In this document: piece after piece, positions 15,592 through 24,324 of the stretch | How positions within the stretch are numbered: the first letter of the stretch is position 1 | How the letters are laid out: the number at the start of each line of letters is the position of its first letter | NCBI GenBank assembly: GCA_004017275.1 | Contig: SAKE01000014.1 | Location: 108,563 to 172,562, forward strand | From: Mesorhizobium sp. | GTDB lineage: Bacteria > Pseudomonadota > Alphaproteobacteria > Rhizobiales > Rhizobiaceae | Reading direction: 5' to 3' | DNA: 64,000 nt | Notes under the pieces: generated by a model | Databases searched by the model: none | Told to the model about the DNA's origin: nothing | What the model saw: only the letters and a program-made list of their open reading frames with translations | Position numbers and translations under genes: made by a program

Positions 15592-16704
15592 ATGTCGCTG
15601 CGCCTTGCCACCTTCAATGTCGAGAACCTGATGAACAGGTTCGATTTTTCCGGCTACCGCAACCAGCTCAACGAGGATCGCACGCTGGCGCTGTACGATA
15701 TCCGGAGCGAGGCGGAATACAGGATGCTGGAGCAGGCGCGTGCCATCGCCCAGTCCGACGACACGCGCCAGCTGACGGCGCTGGCGATCGCCGCCACCCG
15801 CGCCGACATCATCTGCATGCAGGAGGTCGACAATATCGAGGCGCTGAAGGCCTTCGAATACGGCTATCTGTTCAAGATGGTGGGGCAGGGCTACCGGCAG
15901 AAATACACCACGTCGGGCAATGATTCGCGCGGCATCGACGTTGCCGTGATGATGCGCAACGAAACCGCGCAGGGCCAGCCGATCGAGTTCGTGCGCATGA
16001 CCAGCCACGCCTATGTCACCTACGAGCAGTTCGGGCTGCACACGCCGGAGCTTGAAACCCTCGGCAACCAGGCCAATGAGCGCATCTTCCGGCGCGACTG
16101 CCTGGAGATCGACATCACCGTGGGCGGCGTGCCGCTGACGCTTTACCTCGTGCACTTCAAGTCGATGGGCTCGCCGCGCAATGGGCTCGACGGGCGCGAG
16201 GCGACGATGCCGATCCGCATCGCCGAGGCGCAGGCCGTGCGGCGCATCATCGAGGAGCGTTTCGGTGGCGAGCATGCCGCCGACAAGCGCTGGGCGATCT
16301 GCGGCGACATGAACGACTATCGCCAGCGCGTGAAGATCGCCGGCGACGCGATCGACGGCTACCGCTTCGAAGTGGTCGACGAGGCCCTGTCCTGCATCAA
16401 CGTGCTGACGGCGGGCGGCTTCTGCGAAAACGTCGTCGAGCGGCGGCCGGAGATGAACCGCTGGAGTTTCTACCACACGCGCGGACCGGAAGAGCGGCAT
16501 CTGTGCCAGCTCGACTACATCCTGCTGTCGAAGGGGCTCGCCACCAGCAACGCGACGGCGGTTCCCGACATCATCCGCAACGGCCAGCCCTGGCGCACCA
16601 TCTTTCCACCCGGCCAGGAGGTCGACCGCTTTCCGCGTGCCGGCTGGGACCGGCCGAAGGCATCGGACCATTGCCCGGTGGCCATCACCCTGGATATCGC
16701 GTGA
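15592..16704 (+). CDS. Endonuclease/exonuclease/phosphatase-family protein
   Basis: A 370-residue metal-dependent hydrolase of the DNase I-like fold. Visible active-site elements are ATFNVENL near the start, the metal-binding Glu in CMQEVDN, GDMNDYR and the C-terminal SDHCPVAITL. There is no signal peptide, so it acts in the cytoplasm. Family substrates range from nucleic acids to phosphoesters, so the substrate cannot be named. The ATG at 15592 follows AAAGGTC; the frame is open to 15556. It lies 3 bases before a NUDIX gene and is probably co-transcribed with it. Confidence 0.87.
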   Translation: MSLRLATFNVENLMNRFDFSGYRNQLNEDRTLALYDIRSEAEYRMLEQARAIAQSDDTRQLTALAIAATRADIICMQEVDNIEALKAFEYGYLFKMVGQGYRQKYTTSGNDSRGIDVAVMMRNETAQGQPIEFVRMTSHAYVTYEQFGLHTPELETLGNQANERIFRRDCLEIDITVGGVPLTLYLVHFKSMGSPRNGLDGREATMPIRIAEAQAVRRIIEERFGGEHAADKRWAICGDMNDYRQRVKIAGDAIDGYRFEVVDEALSCINVLTAGGFCENVVERRPEMNRWSFYHTRGPEERHLCQLDYILLSKGLATSNATAVPDIIRNGQPWRTIFPPGQEVDRFPRAGWDRPKASDHCPVAITLDIA

Positions 16705-16707
16705 CGC

Positions 16708-17424
16708 ATGAGTTTCGACCTGCCGCGCAATGTCATCCTGCCCGTCGATGCCGTCGACGTCCGGCTCGACCCTGGCCCGCATCCTTTCTCCAGGGATAAT
16801 GCGGAGGCGATCACCGAGAACTGGCAGCGCGAAGTCGCCGTCAACCCGGCGCTGTTCGACGGCATGGTGGTGCTGCTGTCGCAACTCGCCTACCGCGACA
16901 ATTGTCTCGTCGGCCGCTGCCATGCGGTCAACTATTCGACCTTCATGCTGTGGCGCAAACGGCGCGAGAATTCGGGCGCCGAGCATGCTTATGCCCATGC
17001 CATGCTGGTGGCCGGCGACAATGCGCTGGTGGCGATCCGCATGGGTTCACACACGGCTAACCCCGGCCGCGTCTATTTTGCCGCCGGCTCGTTCGAGCCG
17101 GTCGATTTTCGCGACGGGCTGGTCGATGTCGATTTCAACATGATCCGCGAGGTGCGCGAGGAAACCGGTCTCGACCTGTCAGGTGCGGAACGCGGCAAGC
17201 GCTACCACGCCATGTCGACCAACAGCGGCACGGTGATCTTTCGCCGCTACCACGCGACGGCGCTCGCCGACGAGATCGCCCGGCGCATCAGTGCCTTCGT
17301 CGCCACCGAGACCGAGCCGGAGATCGAGGGACCGGTGATCATCCGCCATGCCGCCGACTTGCCGGATGGGCTCTCGCCGCACATGAAGCCGCTGATCGAG
17401 TGGCATTTCGCAAACAGGAATTAA
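16708..17424 (+). CDS. NUDIX hydrolase
   Basis: A 238-residue protein with a Nudix box near residues 131-162: a Gly-rich start in AAGSFEPVDF followed by REVREETGLDL, the REUXEEXGU core that binds Mg2+ for hydrolysis of nucleoside diphosphate-linked compounds. The N-terminal 80 residues are an extra domain and the exact substrate is unknown. It follows the exonuclease-family gene after 3 bases, suggesting joint expression, and overlaps the end of a small convergent gene by 4 bases. Confidence 0.85.
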   Translation: MSFDLPRNVILPVDAVDVRLDPGPHPFSRDNAEAITENWQREVAVNPALFDGMVVLLSQLAYRDNCLVGRCHAVNYSTFMLWRKRRENSGAEHAYAHAMLVAGDNALVAIRMGSHTANPGRVYFAAGSFEPVDFRDGLVDVDFNMIREVREETGLDLSGAERGKRYHAMSTNSGTVIFRRYHATALADEIARRISAFVATETEPEIEGPVIIRHAADLPDGLSPHMKPLIEWHFANRN

Positions 17425-17663
17425 GGGCGCGTCTTGTTCTGCGCCGCCTTGCGATCGTTGCGGGCGGCGACGAGGAACAGGATAAAGCCGATGCCCAGCA
17501 AGCCGCCCATCGCCATCCCCATGGTCTGGCCGACGACTGCCTGGAAATCCGATGTGACGCGATCGGGATTGGCCATGCCGTAGCGGGCGAGATACCACCA
17601 GATGCCTGCAAGGAAGGCCTCGATGATAACCATCGCCAGGATCAGTCGCGCCTTCTTGCTCAT
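17421..17663 (-). CDS. Small two-helix membrane protein, unknown function
   Basis: An 80-residue protein that I cannot assign. It has two hydrophobic segments, about residues 6-26 (ending in IWWYLARYG) and 45-66 (MGGLLGIGFILFLVAA), and a charged C-terminal tail RNDRKAAQNKTRP. GGAGG lies 8 bases before the ATG at 17663, which supports it as a real gene. It is convergent with the NUDIX gene and separated from the MacB operon end by about 130 bases with a terminator. Confidence 0.7.
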   Translation of the reverse strand: MSKKARLILAMVIIEAFLAGIWWYLARYGMANPDRVTSDFQAVVGQTMGMAMGGLLGIGFILFLVAARNDRKAAQNKTRP

Positions 17664-17754
17664 CCGCTATTCCTCCACCCAAGGTGAATTGCCCTACCAT
17701 CGCGAACAGTGCGACGACAGTGGCGAGGCCAGGTGGGAACGTTGAAGGCTGTGC

Positions 17755-17790
17755 AAAACCGGTCGGAGCGCTGGCCGCGTTTCCGACCGG
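17755..17790 (-). terminator. Intrinsic terminator of the macAB-like operon
   Basis: Read on the minus strand, CCGGTCGGA pairs with TCCGACCGG across a 14-base GC-rich loop and is followed by TTTT. It begins 7 bases after the stop codon of the permease gene. Confidence 0.72.
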
Positions 17791-17796
17791 GTCGCT

Positions 17797-19014
17797 CTAT
17801 TCATGCCGCAGCGCCTCGATCGGGTCGAGCCTGGCGCCGCGCAGCGCCGGGAAGAAGCCGAAGACCATGCCGATCAGCGCGGAAAAGCCGACGGCGAGCA
17901 GGATGACCGCCGGGCTCGGCGCAAACGGGATGGTCAGCGTCGCCGCGGCGAGGCCGGCCAGCGCCAGGCCGATCAGGATGCCGATGATGCCGCCGAGCAG
18001 CGACAGCACCGTCGCCTCGACCAGGAACTGGATCAGGATGTGCTTTTCATGCGCGCCGATGGCCAGCCTGATGCCGATCTCGCGGGTGCGTTCGGTGACC
18101 GAGACCAGCATGATGTTCATGATGCCGATGCCGCCGACCAGCAGGCTGACGCCGGCGACCGCGCCCAGCATGCCGGTCATGGTGGTGGTGGCGCTGGCCA
18201 TGGCGTCGGCGATCTGGGTCATGTCGCGGATGGCGAAATCGCTCTCGCGCTCGGGTGTGATGCGCCTGATATCGCGCAAGATGTCCTCGACGCGCGGCTG
18301 CAACTCGCTGGTCGGCGTGCGGTCGTCGGCGGCGATGTAGATATTGTCGATGTCGCGGTTGCCGGCGATGCGGCGCTGGTAGGCGTGCAGCGGCATCAGC
18401 ACGACATTGTCCTGGTCCTGGCCGAAGCCGGTATAGCCCTTGGGCTCGAGCAGGCCGATGATCTTGCAGGAAGTGCGGTTGACGCGGATGATCTCGCCCT
18501 CGGGATCGCCGGCGCCGAAGAATTGCTGGCGCACCGTCTCGCCGACCAGGCACACGCCGGTGCCCGAGCGGGTCTCGGAATCGCTGAACGGGCGCCCGGA
18601 CACCAGCTTCCAGTCGCGCGCGTCGAGATAGGCGCTGTCGGTGCCGGTGACGCCCGAGATCAGGCTTTCGGTGCCGAAGATGACACGGACCTGCTTCTGC
18701 GAGGCCGGCGAAATCGCACGGGCACCGGTCAGGTGCGCAACGAGTGCGGCCAGGTCTTTTTCGGCCAGTGGGCGCACCACCTGGTCGAGCCCGCCCGGAG
18801 CGCCGGGACCCGCCGGGCGGCCGGAGCGGACGACCAGCAGGTTGCTGCCGAGCTTGGAGATGTCGGCCTTGACCTTTTGCGTGGTGCCGGAGCCGATGGT
18901 GAGCATGGCAATGACGGCGGCAACGCCGATGACGATGCCAAGCAAGGTCAGGAACGAGCGCAGAACGTTGCGGCGGATCGAGCGGAGCGAGAGGCGGACG
19001 GTTTCCCAGATCAT
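17797..19014 (-). CDS. MacB-like ABC transporter permease (FtsX-type)
   Basis: A 405-residue inner-membrane permease. One N-terminal hydrophobic segment (residues about 20-42, LRSFLTLLGIVIGVAAVIAM) is followed by a large periplasmic domain and three C-terminal segments, with the conserved GGIGIMNIMLVSVTERTREI and a final FPALRGARLDPIEALRHE. This is the MacB/LolC fold that couples ATP use to movement in the periplasm. Unlike E. coli MacB, the ATPase is a separate gene, overlapping by ATGA, so the two are translationally coupled. With the HlyD-type adaptor upstream it should export a peptide, lipid or drug; the substrate is unknown. Confidence 0.88.
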   Translation of the reverse strand: MIWETVRLSLRSIRRNVLRSFLTLLGIVIGVAAVIAMLTIGSGTTQKVKADISKLGSNLLVVRSGRPAGPGAPGGLDQVVRPLAEKDLAALVAHLTGARAISPASQKQVRVIFGTESLISGVTGTDSAYLDARDWKLVSGRPFSDSETRSGTGVCLVGETVRQQFFGAGDPEGEIIRVNRTSCKIIGLLEPKGYTGFGQDQDNVVLMPLHAYQRRIAGNRDIDNIYIAADDRTPTSELQPRVEDILRDIRRITPERESDFAIRDMTQIADAMASATTTMTGMLGAVAGVSLLVGGIGIMNIMLVSVTERTREIGIRLAIGAHEKHILIQFLVEATVLSLLGGIIGILIGLALAGLAAATLTIPFAPSPAVILLAVGFSALIGMVFGFFPALRGARLDPIEALRHE

Positions 19015-19643
19015 TGCGCCGTCTCCAGCCTCTTGGAATCGGAGGCGACGTGGCCGTCGAGGAAGCGGATGGTGCGTTCGGCATAGTCGGCGACGTCGGC
19101 CTCATGCGTGACCATGGCGATGGTCAGGCCAAGCTCGGTGTTGAGTCGGGTTAGCAGCTCCATGATCTCATGCGTGCGGGCGGTGTCGAGATTGCCGGTC
19201 GGCTCGTCGGCGACGAGCAGGGTCGGGCGGGTGACGATGGCGCGTGCGATCGCCACGCGCTGCTGCTGGCCGCCGGACAGTTCGGCCGGCGTGTGGTGTT
19301 CGCGGCCGACAAGGCCGACCTCTGCCAACGCCTGCATGGCAAGATCGCGGCGTTCGCGGGCGGCGACGCCGCGATAGATCAGCGGCAGTTCGACATTTTC
19401 AGCCGCCGTGGTGCGGGCCAAGAGATTGTAGCCCTGGAAGACGAAACCGACATAGAGGTTGTCGAGGCAGCCGATGATGTTCATCGCCGTCGACTTGCCG
19501 GAACCCGACGGCCCCATGATGGCGACGAATTCGCCACGCCTGATCGCAAGGTCGACGCCGGCCAGCGCGTGCACCTTGGCCTCGCCCTGGCCATAGCTCT
19601 TCCAGACCTTGTCGAAGGTGATGAGGGTCGCGCCCGCAGCCAC
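19011..19643 (-). CDS. MacB-like ABC transporter ATPase with an internal deletion
   Basis: A 210-residue nucleotide-binding protein. Walker A GPSGSGKST (about residues 44-52), signature LSGGQQQRVAIARA, Walker B LLVADEPTGNLD and H-loop THE are all intact. However, Walker A helix residues NIIGCLD run straight into NLYVGFVFQ. In LolD of this same window 29 residues separate the equivalent points, so about 27 residues, including strands of the core next to the Q-loop, are missing in frame. The protein may be inactive or refolded. The GTG start at 19643 has GGAG 8 bases upstream and lies 4 bases after the adaptor stop. Confidence 0.82.
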   Translation of the reverse strand: MAAGATLITFDKVWKSYGQGEAKVHALAGVDLAIRRGEFVAIMGPSGSGKSTAMNIIGCLDNLYVGFVFQGYNLLARTTAAENVELPLIYRGVAARERRDLAMQALAEVGLVGREHHTPAELSGGQQQRVAIARAIVTRPTLLVADEPTGNLDTARTHEIMELLTRLNTELGLTIAMVTHEADVADYAERTIRFLDGHVASDSKRLETAQ

Positions 19644-19647
19644 GCTA

Positions 19648-20940
19648 TCAGCTCCGCTGCTGCGACGCTGTGATGACCTGTGCGCCTTCGTCCAGGCCCG
19701 AAATGATCTCGGTCAGTTCGCCATCGGTGGAGCCGATCTTGACGTTGACCGGACGCGGGCGCCCATTCTCCAGAACGTAGAGCGTGCGCGAGCCATCGGT
19801 GGGCACCGCCGCGGCCTGGCGCTGGCGGTTGCCGCCGGGACGGCCCATACGGCCGGTGAACAGGTCGCTCAGGCTCCAGCCGCGAGCGGCCTGCTGGGCA
19901 GGACGATAGCGGAAGGCGGTCGCCGGCACGGTGAGCACGCCCTTGGCCTGCTTTGTGACGACCGAAACGGTGGCGGTCATGCCGGGCCGCAGCAACAGCT
20001 CGTTGTTGTCGACCTCCAGCCGCGCATTGTAGGTGACGACGCCGTCGGTGGTGACCGAGGCGTAGGAGATATCGCGAATCTCGGCATCGAACGGCCGCTC
20101 CGGGAAAGCATCCACCGTGAAGCGTGCATGCTGGCCGGATTTGACCGCGCCGATGTCGGCCTCGTCGACAGCCGCCACCAGTTCCATGTTCCTGAGATCG
20201 GCGGCGATGATGAACAGCACCGGCGCCTGCAGGGAGGAGGCGACCGTCTGGCCGGGATCGACCGAACGCGTCAGCACGATACCGTCGATCGGCGCATAGA
20301 TGGTGCTGTTGGCAAGGTCGGTTTGCTGCGATTTCAGATCGGCATTGGCGATGGCGAGGTTGGCGGTGGCGCTGTCGAGCGCCGCCTTGGAGCGGTCGCG
20401 CGTCGCGGTCGCAGCCTCAAGCGATTGGTCGGTCGCCATGCCGCGCTTGGTCAGTGCCGCCGCGCGGATCAGCGCCTTTTCGTTCTCGGCGAGCGTTACC
20501 GCGGCGTCCTCGACATTGGCGGCCGCCGCCTTGGCGGATGCCTGCGCCCGTTCGATCTGCACCTGGAGTTTCGCGGTATCGAGGGCCGCCAGCACGTCGC
20601 CCTTCTTGACCTGCTGGTTCTCCTCGACCGAAACCGAGCGTATGATGCCGGAGAGCTGGCTGGAAATATCGACCTGGGTGAGCGGCTGCAACGTGCCGGT
20701 CGCCGACACCGCAACGGTGAGGTCGGCCTTGGTGGCAGGCATTGTGGTGTAGTCGATCTTGGCCGGCGAGCCCGCATACCACTGATAGGCGCCAAGCCCG
20801 GCAACGAGCACGATCAGCGCCAGCAGCGCATAGAGCCAGCCGCGCCGGCGCGACTTGCGCCGACCCGTTTTGTCGAGCCCGAGCGCCGTCTCGATGGCGG
20901 AATCCGATTCCGTCTTTGGCGGATTGACAATCTGGTCCAC
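19648..20940 (-). CDS. MacA/HlyD-type periplasmic adaptor of an efflux system
   Basis: A 430-residue membrane fusion protein. One N-terminal anchor (residues about 34-55, WLYALLALIVLVAGLGAYQW), a split lipoyl domain (VSATGTLQPLTQVDISSQLSG and later APIDGIVLTRSVDPGQTV), a long Ala-rich coiled-coil hairpin (about 125-215), and beta-barrel domains follow in order. This matches MacA-like adaptors that link an inner-membrane ABC permease to an outer-membrane channel. It is the first gene of the three-gene operon and starts with GTG after AGGGG. No TolC-type gene is nearby. The stretch near residue 385 (GRMGRPGGNRQRQ) is an unusual basic insertion. Confidence 0.9.
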   Translation of the reverse strand: MDQIVNPPKTESDSAIETALGLDKTGRRKSRRRGWLYALLALIVLVAGLGAYQWYAGSPAKIDYTTMPATKADLTVAVSATGTLQPLTQVDISSQLSGIIRSVSVEENQQVKKGDVLAALDTAKLQVQIERAQASAKAAAANVEDAAVTLAENEKALIRAAALTKRGMATDQSLEAATATRDRSKAALDSATANLAIANADLKSQQTDLANSTIYAPIDGIVLTRSVDPGQTVASSLQAPVLFIIAADLRNMELVAAVDEADIGAVKSGQHARFTVDAFPERPFDAEIRDISYASVTTDGVVTYNARLEVDNNELLLRPGMTATVSVVTKQAKGVLTVPATAFRYRPAQQAARGWSLSDLFTGRMGRPGGNRQRQAAAVPTDGSRTLYVLENGRPRPVNVKIGSTDGELTEIISGLDEGAQVITASQQRS

Positions 20941-21041
20941 GCTGGACCCCTATAATGCGCAATGTCCCTATCTGTGCACAGATCAGGCTTACTGGTTCAA
21001 ATATCAAATTAAATTTCGCCCATGTTGGGATTGAGGCAGGA

Positions 21042-21950
21042 ATGAAAACCCGGAATTACTTGCTTTACGATGTGTTTACGACCGAGCGACTGGCCGGCAA
21101 TCCCTTAGCCATCGTGCTCGACAGCAAGGGATTGGACACGGCCGCGATGCAGGCCATCGCGCGCGAGTTCAACCTGTCGGAATCGGTTTTCGTGCTGCCG
21201 CCGAGCAATCCGAAGCATAAAAACCGCATCCGTATCTTCACCCCCGACTATGAGATGCCGTTCGCGGGCCACCCGACCGTTGGCGCCGCGATCGCGCTGG
21301 CCGAACTGGCGGAAGAGGGCGGCGCCGGCATTTTCGTGCTGGAGGAAAATATCGGCCCGGTGCGCTGCGCAGTCAGCAAGCACGATGGCAACACCTTCGC
21401 CGAGTTCGACCTGGCAAAGCTGCCGGAACCGCTGGAGCTTGAGGCCGATCCGGAGGCGATCGGTGCTGCCCTTGGCCTGGCGCCGCATGAGATCGGCTTC
21501 GAGAATCACCGCGTCGCGTTCTGGTCGGCGGGCGTACCCTATGTGACCATTCCGGTTGCCAATCTCGAGGCGGCGGGCCGCATCCGGCTGGACAACCAGG
21601 CCTGGTCTGAACTGGCGCCGCGCAAGAGCGAGTGGGCCTTCGCCAGCCCCTATGTCTATTGCCGCGAGACGGTGAACCACGAATGCGCCTTCCATGTGCG
21701 CATGATCGTGCCCGGCACGCCTTCCTACGAGGATCCGGCGACCGGCTCCGCGGCTGCGGCCTTTGCTGGCGCCATCATGCATTTCGACGCGCCGACCGAC
21801 GGTGTTTCGCAGCTCTGGATCGAGCAGGGGCTGGAGATGGGCCGGCCATCGCGCATCCGCCTCGAACTGACCGTGCAAGGCGGAAAACTGGCCTCGGCGC
21901 GCATCGGCGGCAATGCGGTCAAGGTGGCGGAAGGCAGACTGTTCGTCTGA
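21042..21950 (+). CDS. PhzF-family isomerase/epimerase-like protein
   Basis: A 302-residue member of the PhzF/diaminopimelate-epimerase fold. Marks are YDVFTTERLAGNPLAIVLD at the N-terminus, the catalytic Glu in NLSESVFVLPP, AGHPTVGAA, and the C-terminal EDPATGSAAAAF. No phenazine genes are present, so phenazine synthesis is not implied; most bacterial members have unknown substrates. The ATG at 21042 with GAGGCAGGA upstream is chosen although the frame is open from 20955. It is divergent from the efflux operon. An inverted-repeat element follows the stop codon. Confidence 0.88.
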   Translation: MKTRNYLLYDVFTTERLAGNPLAIVLDSKGLDTAAMQAIAREFNLSESVFVLPPSNPKHKNRIRIFTPDYEMPFAGHPTVGAAIALAELAEEGGAGIFVLEENIGPVRCAVSKHDGNTFAEFDLAKLPEPLELEADPEAIGAALGLAPHEIGFENHRVAFWSAGVPYVTIPVANLEAAGRIRLDNQAWSELAPRKSEWAFASPYVYCRETVNHECAFHVRMIVPGTPSYEDPATGSAAAAFAGAIMHFDAPTDGVSQLWIEQGLEMGRPSRIRLELTVQGGKLASARIGGNAVKVAEGRLFV

Positions 21951-21963
21951 TCGCGGCGCTACG

Positions 21964-22199
21964 ATCGTCATCCTAGGGCGAAGCAAGGAGGAAGCGACGC
22001 AGCGCAGACCCTAGGATCCATGCCGCGACCGTCCGGCTGAATACCGACGGTGCAGATTGAGCGCACCGCGCCTGCTGTTTTCTGCTCGCTAGCAGGACAT
22101 GTTTTTCTGCGCCGTTGCGTTCTTCGGTTGACGTCCCGGCATGGATCCCAGGGTCTGCGCGACGGAGCTTCGCTCCTGCTTCGCCCTGGGATGACGAAC
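21964..22199. repeat. Long inverted-repeat intergenic element between phzF-like gene and tRNA-Lys
   Basis: Arms at about 21964-22029 and 22131-22199 are reverse complements with a few mismatches; both carry AGGGCGAAGCA, GCGCAGACCCT and GGATCCATGCCG or their complements. About 100 bases of unremarkable sequence separate them. This is a non-coding dispersed element of the kind common between rhizobial genes. Together with short flanks it accounts for the 346-base gap before the tRNA; nothing else was seen there. Confidence 0.7.
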
Positions 22200-22296
22200 C
22201 CCAGGAGCGATTTGTCGGGAAATGATTCCGGCAGGGCTGGACAGGACCGGTGGTGGCGGCTATATGCCCGCCAACGCCGGTTTTTGCCGGCCGAGT

Positions 22297-22372
<76 letters not shown>

Positions 22373-22406
22373 AATTTTCAAGAAATTGGTGGAAAGACCC
22401 TGAAAG

Positions 22407-22429
22407 CGAGACGCGTTTGACGCGTCTCG
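22407..22429. terminator. Hairpin downstream of tRNA-Lys and of cobT
   Basis: CGAGACGCGT and ACGCGTCTCG form a perfect 10-bp stem with a TTG loop. It lies between the tRNA (plus strand) and the end of the cob operon (minus strand). No uridine run follows in either direction, so its action as terminator is a guess; it could stabilise the 3' end of the cob transcript. Confidence 0.45.
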
Positions 22430-22493
22430 AGTGCTGTTCCCGACCCATTTCAACCGTGCCTGTCGTCGCAAGCACAGGTTGGCCCCAGAAGTC

Positions 22494-23504
22494 CTACTTC
22501 TCCGAGACCCCCGCTTCGGCAAAGCTTGCCATGCAGGCGTGGCACTCCAGCGCCGAGCGGACGATGTTGACGGCGAGGCAGGCGCCGGAGCCTTCGCCGA
22601 GCCGCATGCCGAGATCGAGCAGCGGCGGCAGGCCGAGCGCTTCGAGCAGGCCACGATGGCCTGATTCAGCCGAGACATGGGCCGCGATGGTGTGGGCGAG
22701 GCCGGTCGGGTGCAGCTTTGCCAGCGGGGCTGCGGCGGCGGTGCAGACGAAGCCGTCGAGCAGTACGGGTATGCCCAGATGGCGGGCGGCGAGCGTGGCG
22801 CCGAAGATGGCGGCGAGTTCGCGTCCGCCGAGTGCTGCTGCGACAGCAAGCGGATCGGCAAGGGCGGCGGCGTGTCGCTTCAGGCCGGCCTCGATGGCGA
22901 CCACCTTGCGCTTCAGGCCGGCGTCGTCGACGCCGGTGCCGCGTCCTGTCCATTTTTCCGCGCCACCGCCGAACAGGGCTGCGGAAATGGCGGCCGCCGG
23001 CGTGGTGTTGCCGATGCCCATCTCGCCGAAGCAGATGAGGTCGAGGTCTTTCGTCACGGCGTCATAGCCGGTCGATACGGCATCGAGAAACGCCTTCTCG
23101 TCCATCGCCGGACCTTGGGTGAAATCACCCGTAGGATGGTCGAGATCGAGCGGAATGACGTCGAGTTCGGCGCCGGCCATGCGGGCAAGCTGGTTGATGG
23201 CGGCGCCGCCGCCGGCGAAATTCGCCACCATCTGCACGGTGACTTCCGAGGGATAGGCCGAAACGCCTTGCGCGGTGACGCCATGGTTGCCGGCGAAGAC
23301 GAAGACTTTGACGCGGTCGAGTTTTGGCATGTCGCGGCCTTGCCAGCGCGCCAGCCATGCGGCGATCGTCTCCAGCCGGCCGAGGCTGCCTTGCGGCTTG
23401 GTCAGCGTGTCCTGGCGGCGGGCGACCGCATTGGCGGCCGCATCTCTGCCGGCCGGTAGGTCGAGGCAGGCGGCGCGCAATTCACTAAGCGATTTGAAGG
23501 ACAT
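22494..23504 (-). CDS. cobT: Nicotinate-nucleotide--dimethylbenzimidazole phosphoribosyltransferase
   Basis: CobT (CobU in Pseudomonas denitrificans naming) makes alpha-ribazole 5'-phosphate from dimethylbenzimidazole and nicotinate mononucleotide for the lower ligand of B12. The 336-residue product has the expected length and motifs: TKPQGSLGRLE near the start, FAGNHGVTAQGVSAYPSEVT, FGEMGIGNTTPAAAI, GRGTGVDD and the C-terminal catalytic-region LDLGMRLGEGSGA. It is the last gene of the minus-strand cob block, 40 bases after cobS, with GGAG upstream of its ATG. Confidence 0.96.
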   Translation of the reverse strand: MSFKSLSELRAACLDLPAGRDAAANAVARRQDTLTKPQGSLGRLETIAAWLARWQGRDMPKLDRVKVFVFAGNHGVTAQGVSAYPSEVTVQMVANFAGGGAAINQLARMAGAELDVIPLDLDHPTGDFTQGPAMDEKAFLDAVSTGYDAVTKDLDLICFGEMGIGNTTPAAAISAALFGGGAEKWTGRGTGVDDAGLKRKVVAIEAGLKRHAAALADPLAVAAALGGRELAAIFGATLAARHLGIPVLLDGFVCTAAAAPLAKLHPTGLAHTIAAHVSAESGHRGLLEALGLPPLLDLGMRLGEGSGACLAVNIVRSALECHACMASFAEAGVSEK

Positions 23505-23544
23505 GGGGGCAAAGTCTCCGAAAGGGAATCAGGCAAAAAGGAAA

Positions 23545-24321
23545 TTAGGAAAGCGCTACCGAAGCGACGAGCAGCACCGCGATTTCGCTCGCCTGCTGCA
23601 AGGCGCCGATCGTGTCGCCGGTCTGGCCGCCGATCTGGTTGAGGCAAAGGGCACGAAAAGCGGCAAACAGCAGGCCAAGCAGGATGAGCGCGAAAACGGC
23701 GCCGCTGAGCCCGAGCAGGAGGAGCGGGATCGCGCCGAGCACGGCGCCGACGATGGCGGTTTCCTGCGAGACGGTGCCGGCATCGGCCGACAGGCCGTCG
23801 ATCCGCGCCGAAGGCAGGAGATGCATGAAGGCGCCGAGCGCGCCGCGCGAGGCTGCGTGTGCGGCCAGGAGGGCGAAGAGGGCCTGAGTGGGATCGACGA
23901 ATTCCGACAGCGCGCTCCAGCGGATGAGCAGCGACAGGCCCAACGCCATGGCACCATAGGCGCCGATGCGGCTGTCGCGCATGATCTCGAGTTTTTTACC
24001 GCGCGACTTGCCGCCGCCAAAACCGTCGGCGACGTCGGACAGCCCGTCCTCATGCAGACAGCCGGTGGTGAGCACGGTTGCGACAAGAGCAAGGGCCGCC
24101 GCCGGACCCATGGCAAGGCCGAACCGCTCCGCCGTGGCAAAGACGATGGCGCCGATCAGGCCGACGACGAGGCCCGTAACAGGGGCGGCCCAGATCGCGG
24201 CGGCAAGGCTGCGGCCGCGAAAATCGAAGACGGGCAGCGGCAGACGGGTGAAGAAGACCAGGCAGAGCGCTATGTCGTCGACGATTTGTCGCGGTGAAAG
24301 GGCCAAGTTCTTGAACTTCAT
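23545..24321 (-). CDS. cobS: Adenosylcobinamide-GDP ribazoletransferase (cobalamin synthase)
   Basis: CobS (CobV) joins adenosylcobinamide-GDP to alpha-ribazole or its phosphate, the last assembly step of B12, in the inner membrane. The 258-residue product has several hydrophobic helices and the conserved metal-binding LHEDGLSDVADGFGGGKSR followed by IMRDSRIGAYG. It starts 3 bases after the cobB stop, so it is co-transcribed with cobB and cobT. The length is normal for the family. Confidence 0.95.
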   Translation of the reverse strand: MKFKNLALSPRQIVDDIALCLVFFTRLPLPVFDFRGRSLAAAIWAAPVTGLVVGLIGAIVFATAERFGLAMGPAAALALVATVLTTGCLHEDGLSDVADGFGGGKSRGKKLEIMRDSRIGAYGAMALGLSLLIRWSALSEFVDPTQALFALLAAHAASRGALGAFMHLLPSARIDGLSADAGTVSQETAIVGAVLGAIPLLLLGLSGAVFALILLGLLFAAFRALCLNQIGGQTGDTIGALQQASEIAVLLVASVALS

Positions 24322-24324
24322 GCT

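Noticed and set aside
20924..20956. TTGACA and TATAAT hexamers upstream of the phzF-like gene
   Set aside because: Both match the consensus but the spacer is 21 bases, too long for a normal promoter, and TTGACA lies inside the coding start of the adaptor gene.
21042..21950. PhzF homologue as a sign of phenazine synthesis
   Set aside because: No other phz genes are present and most PhzF-family proteins in such genomes have other, unknown roles.
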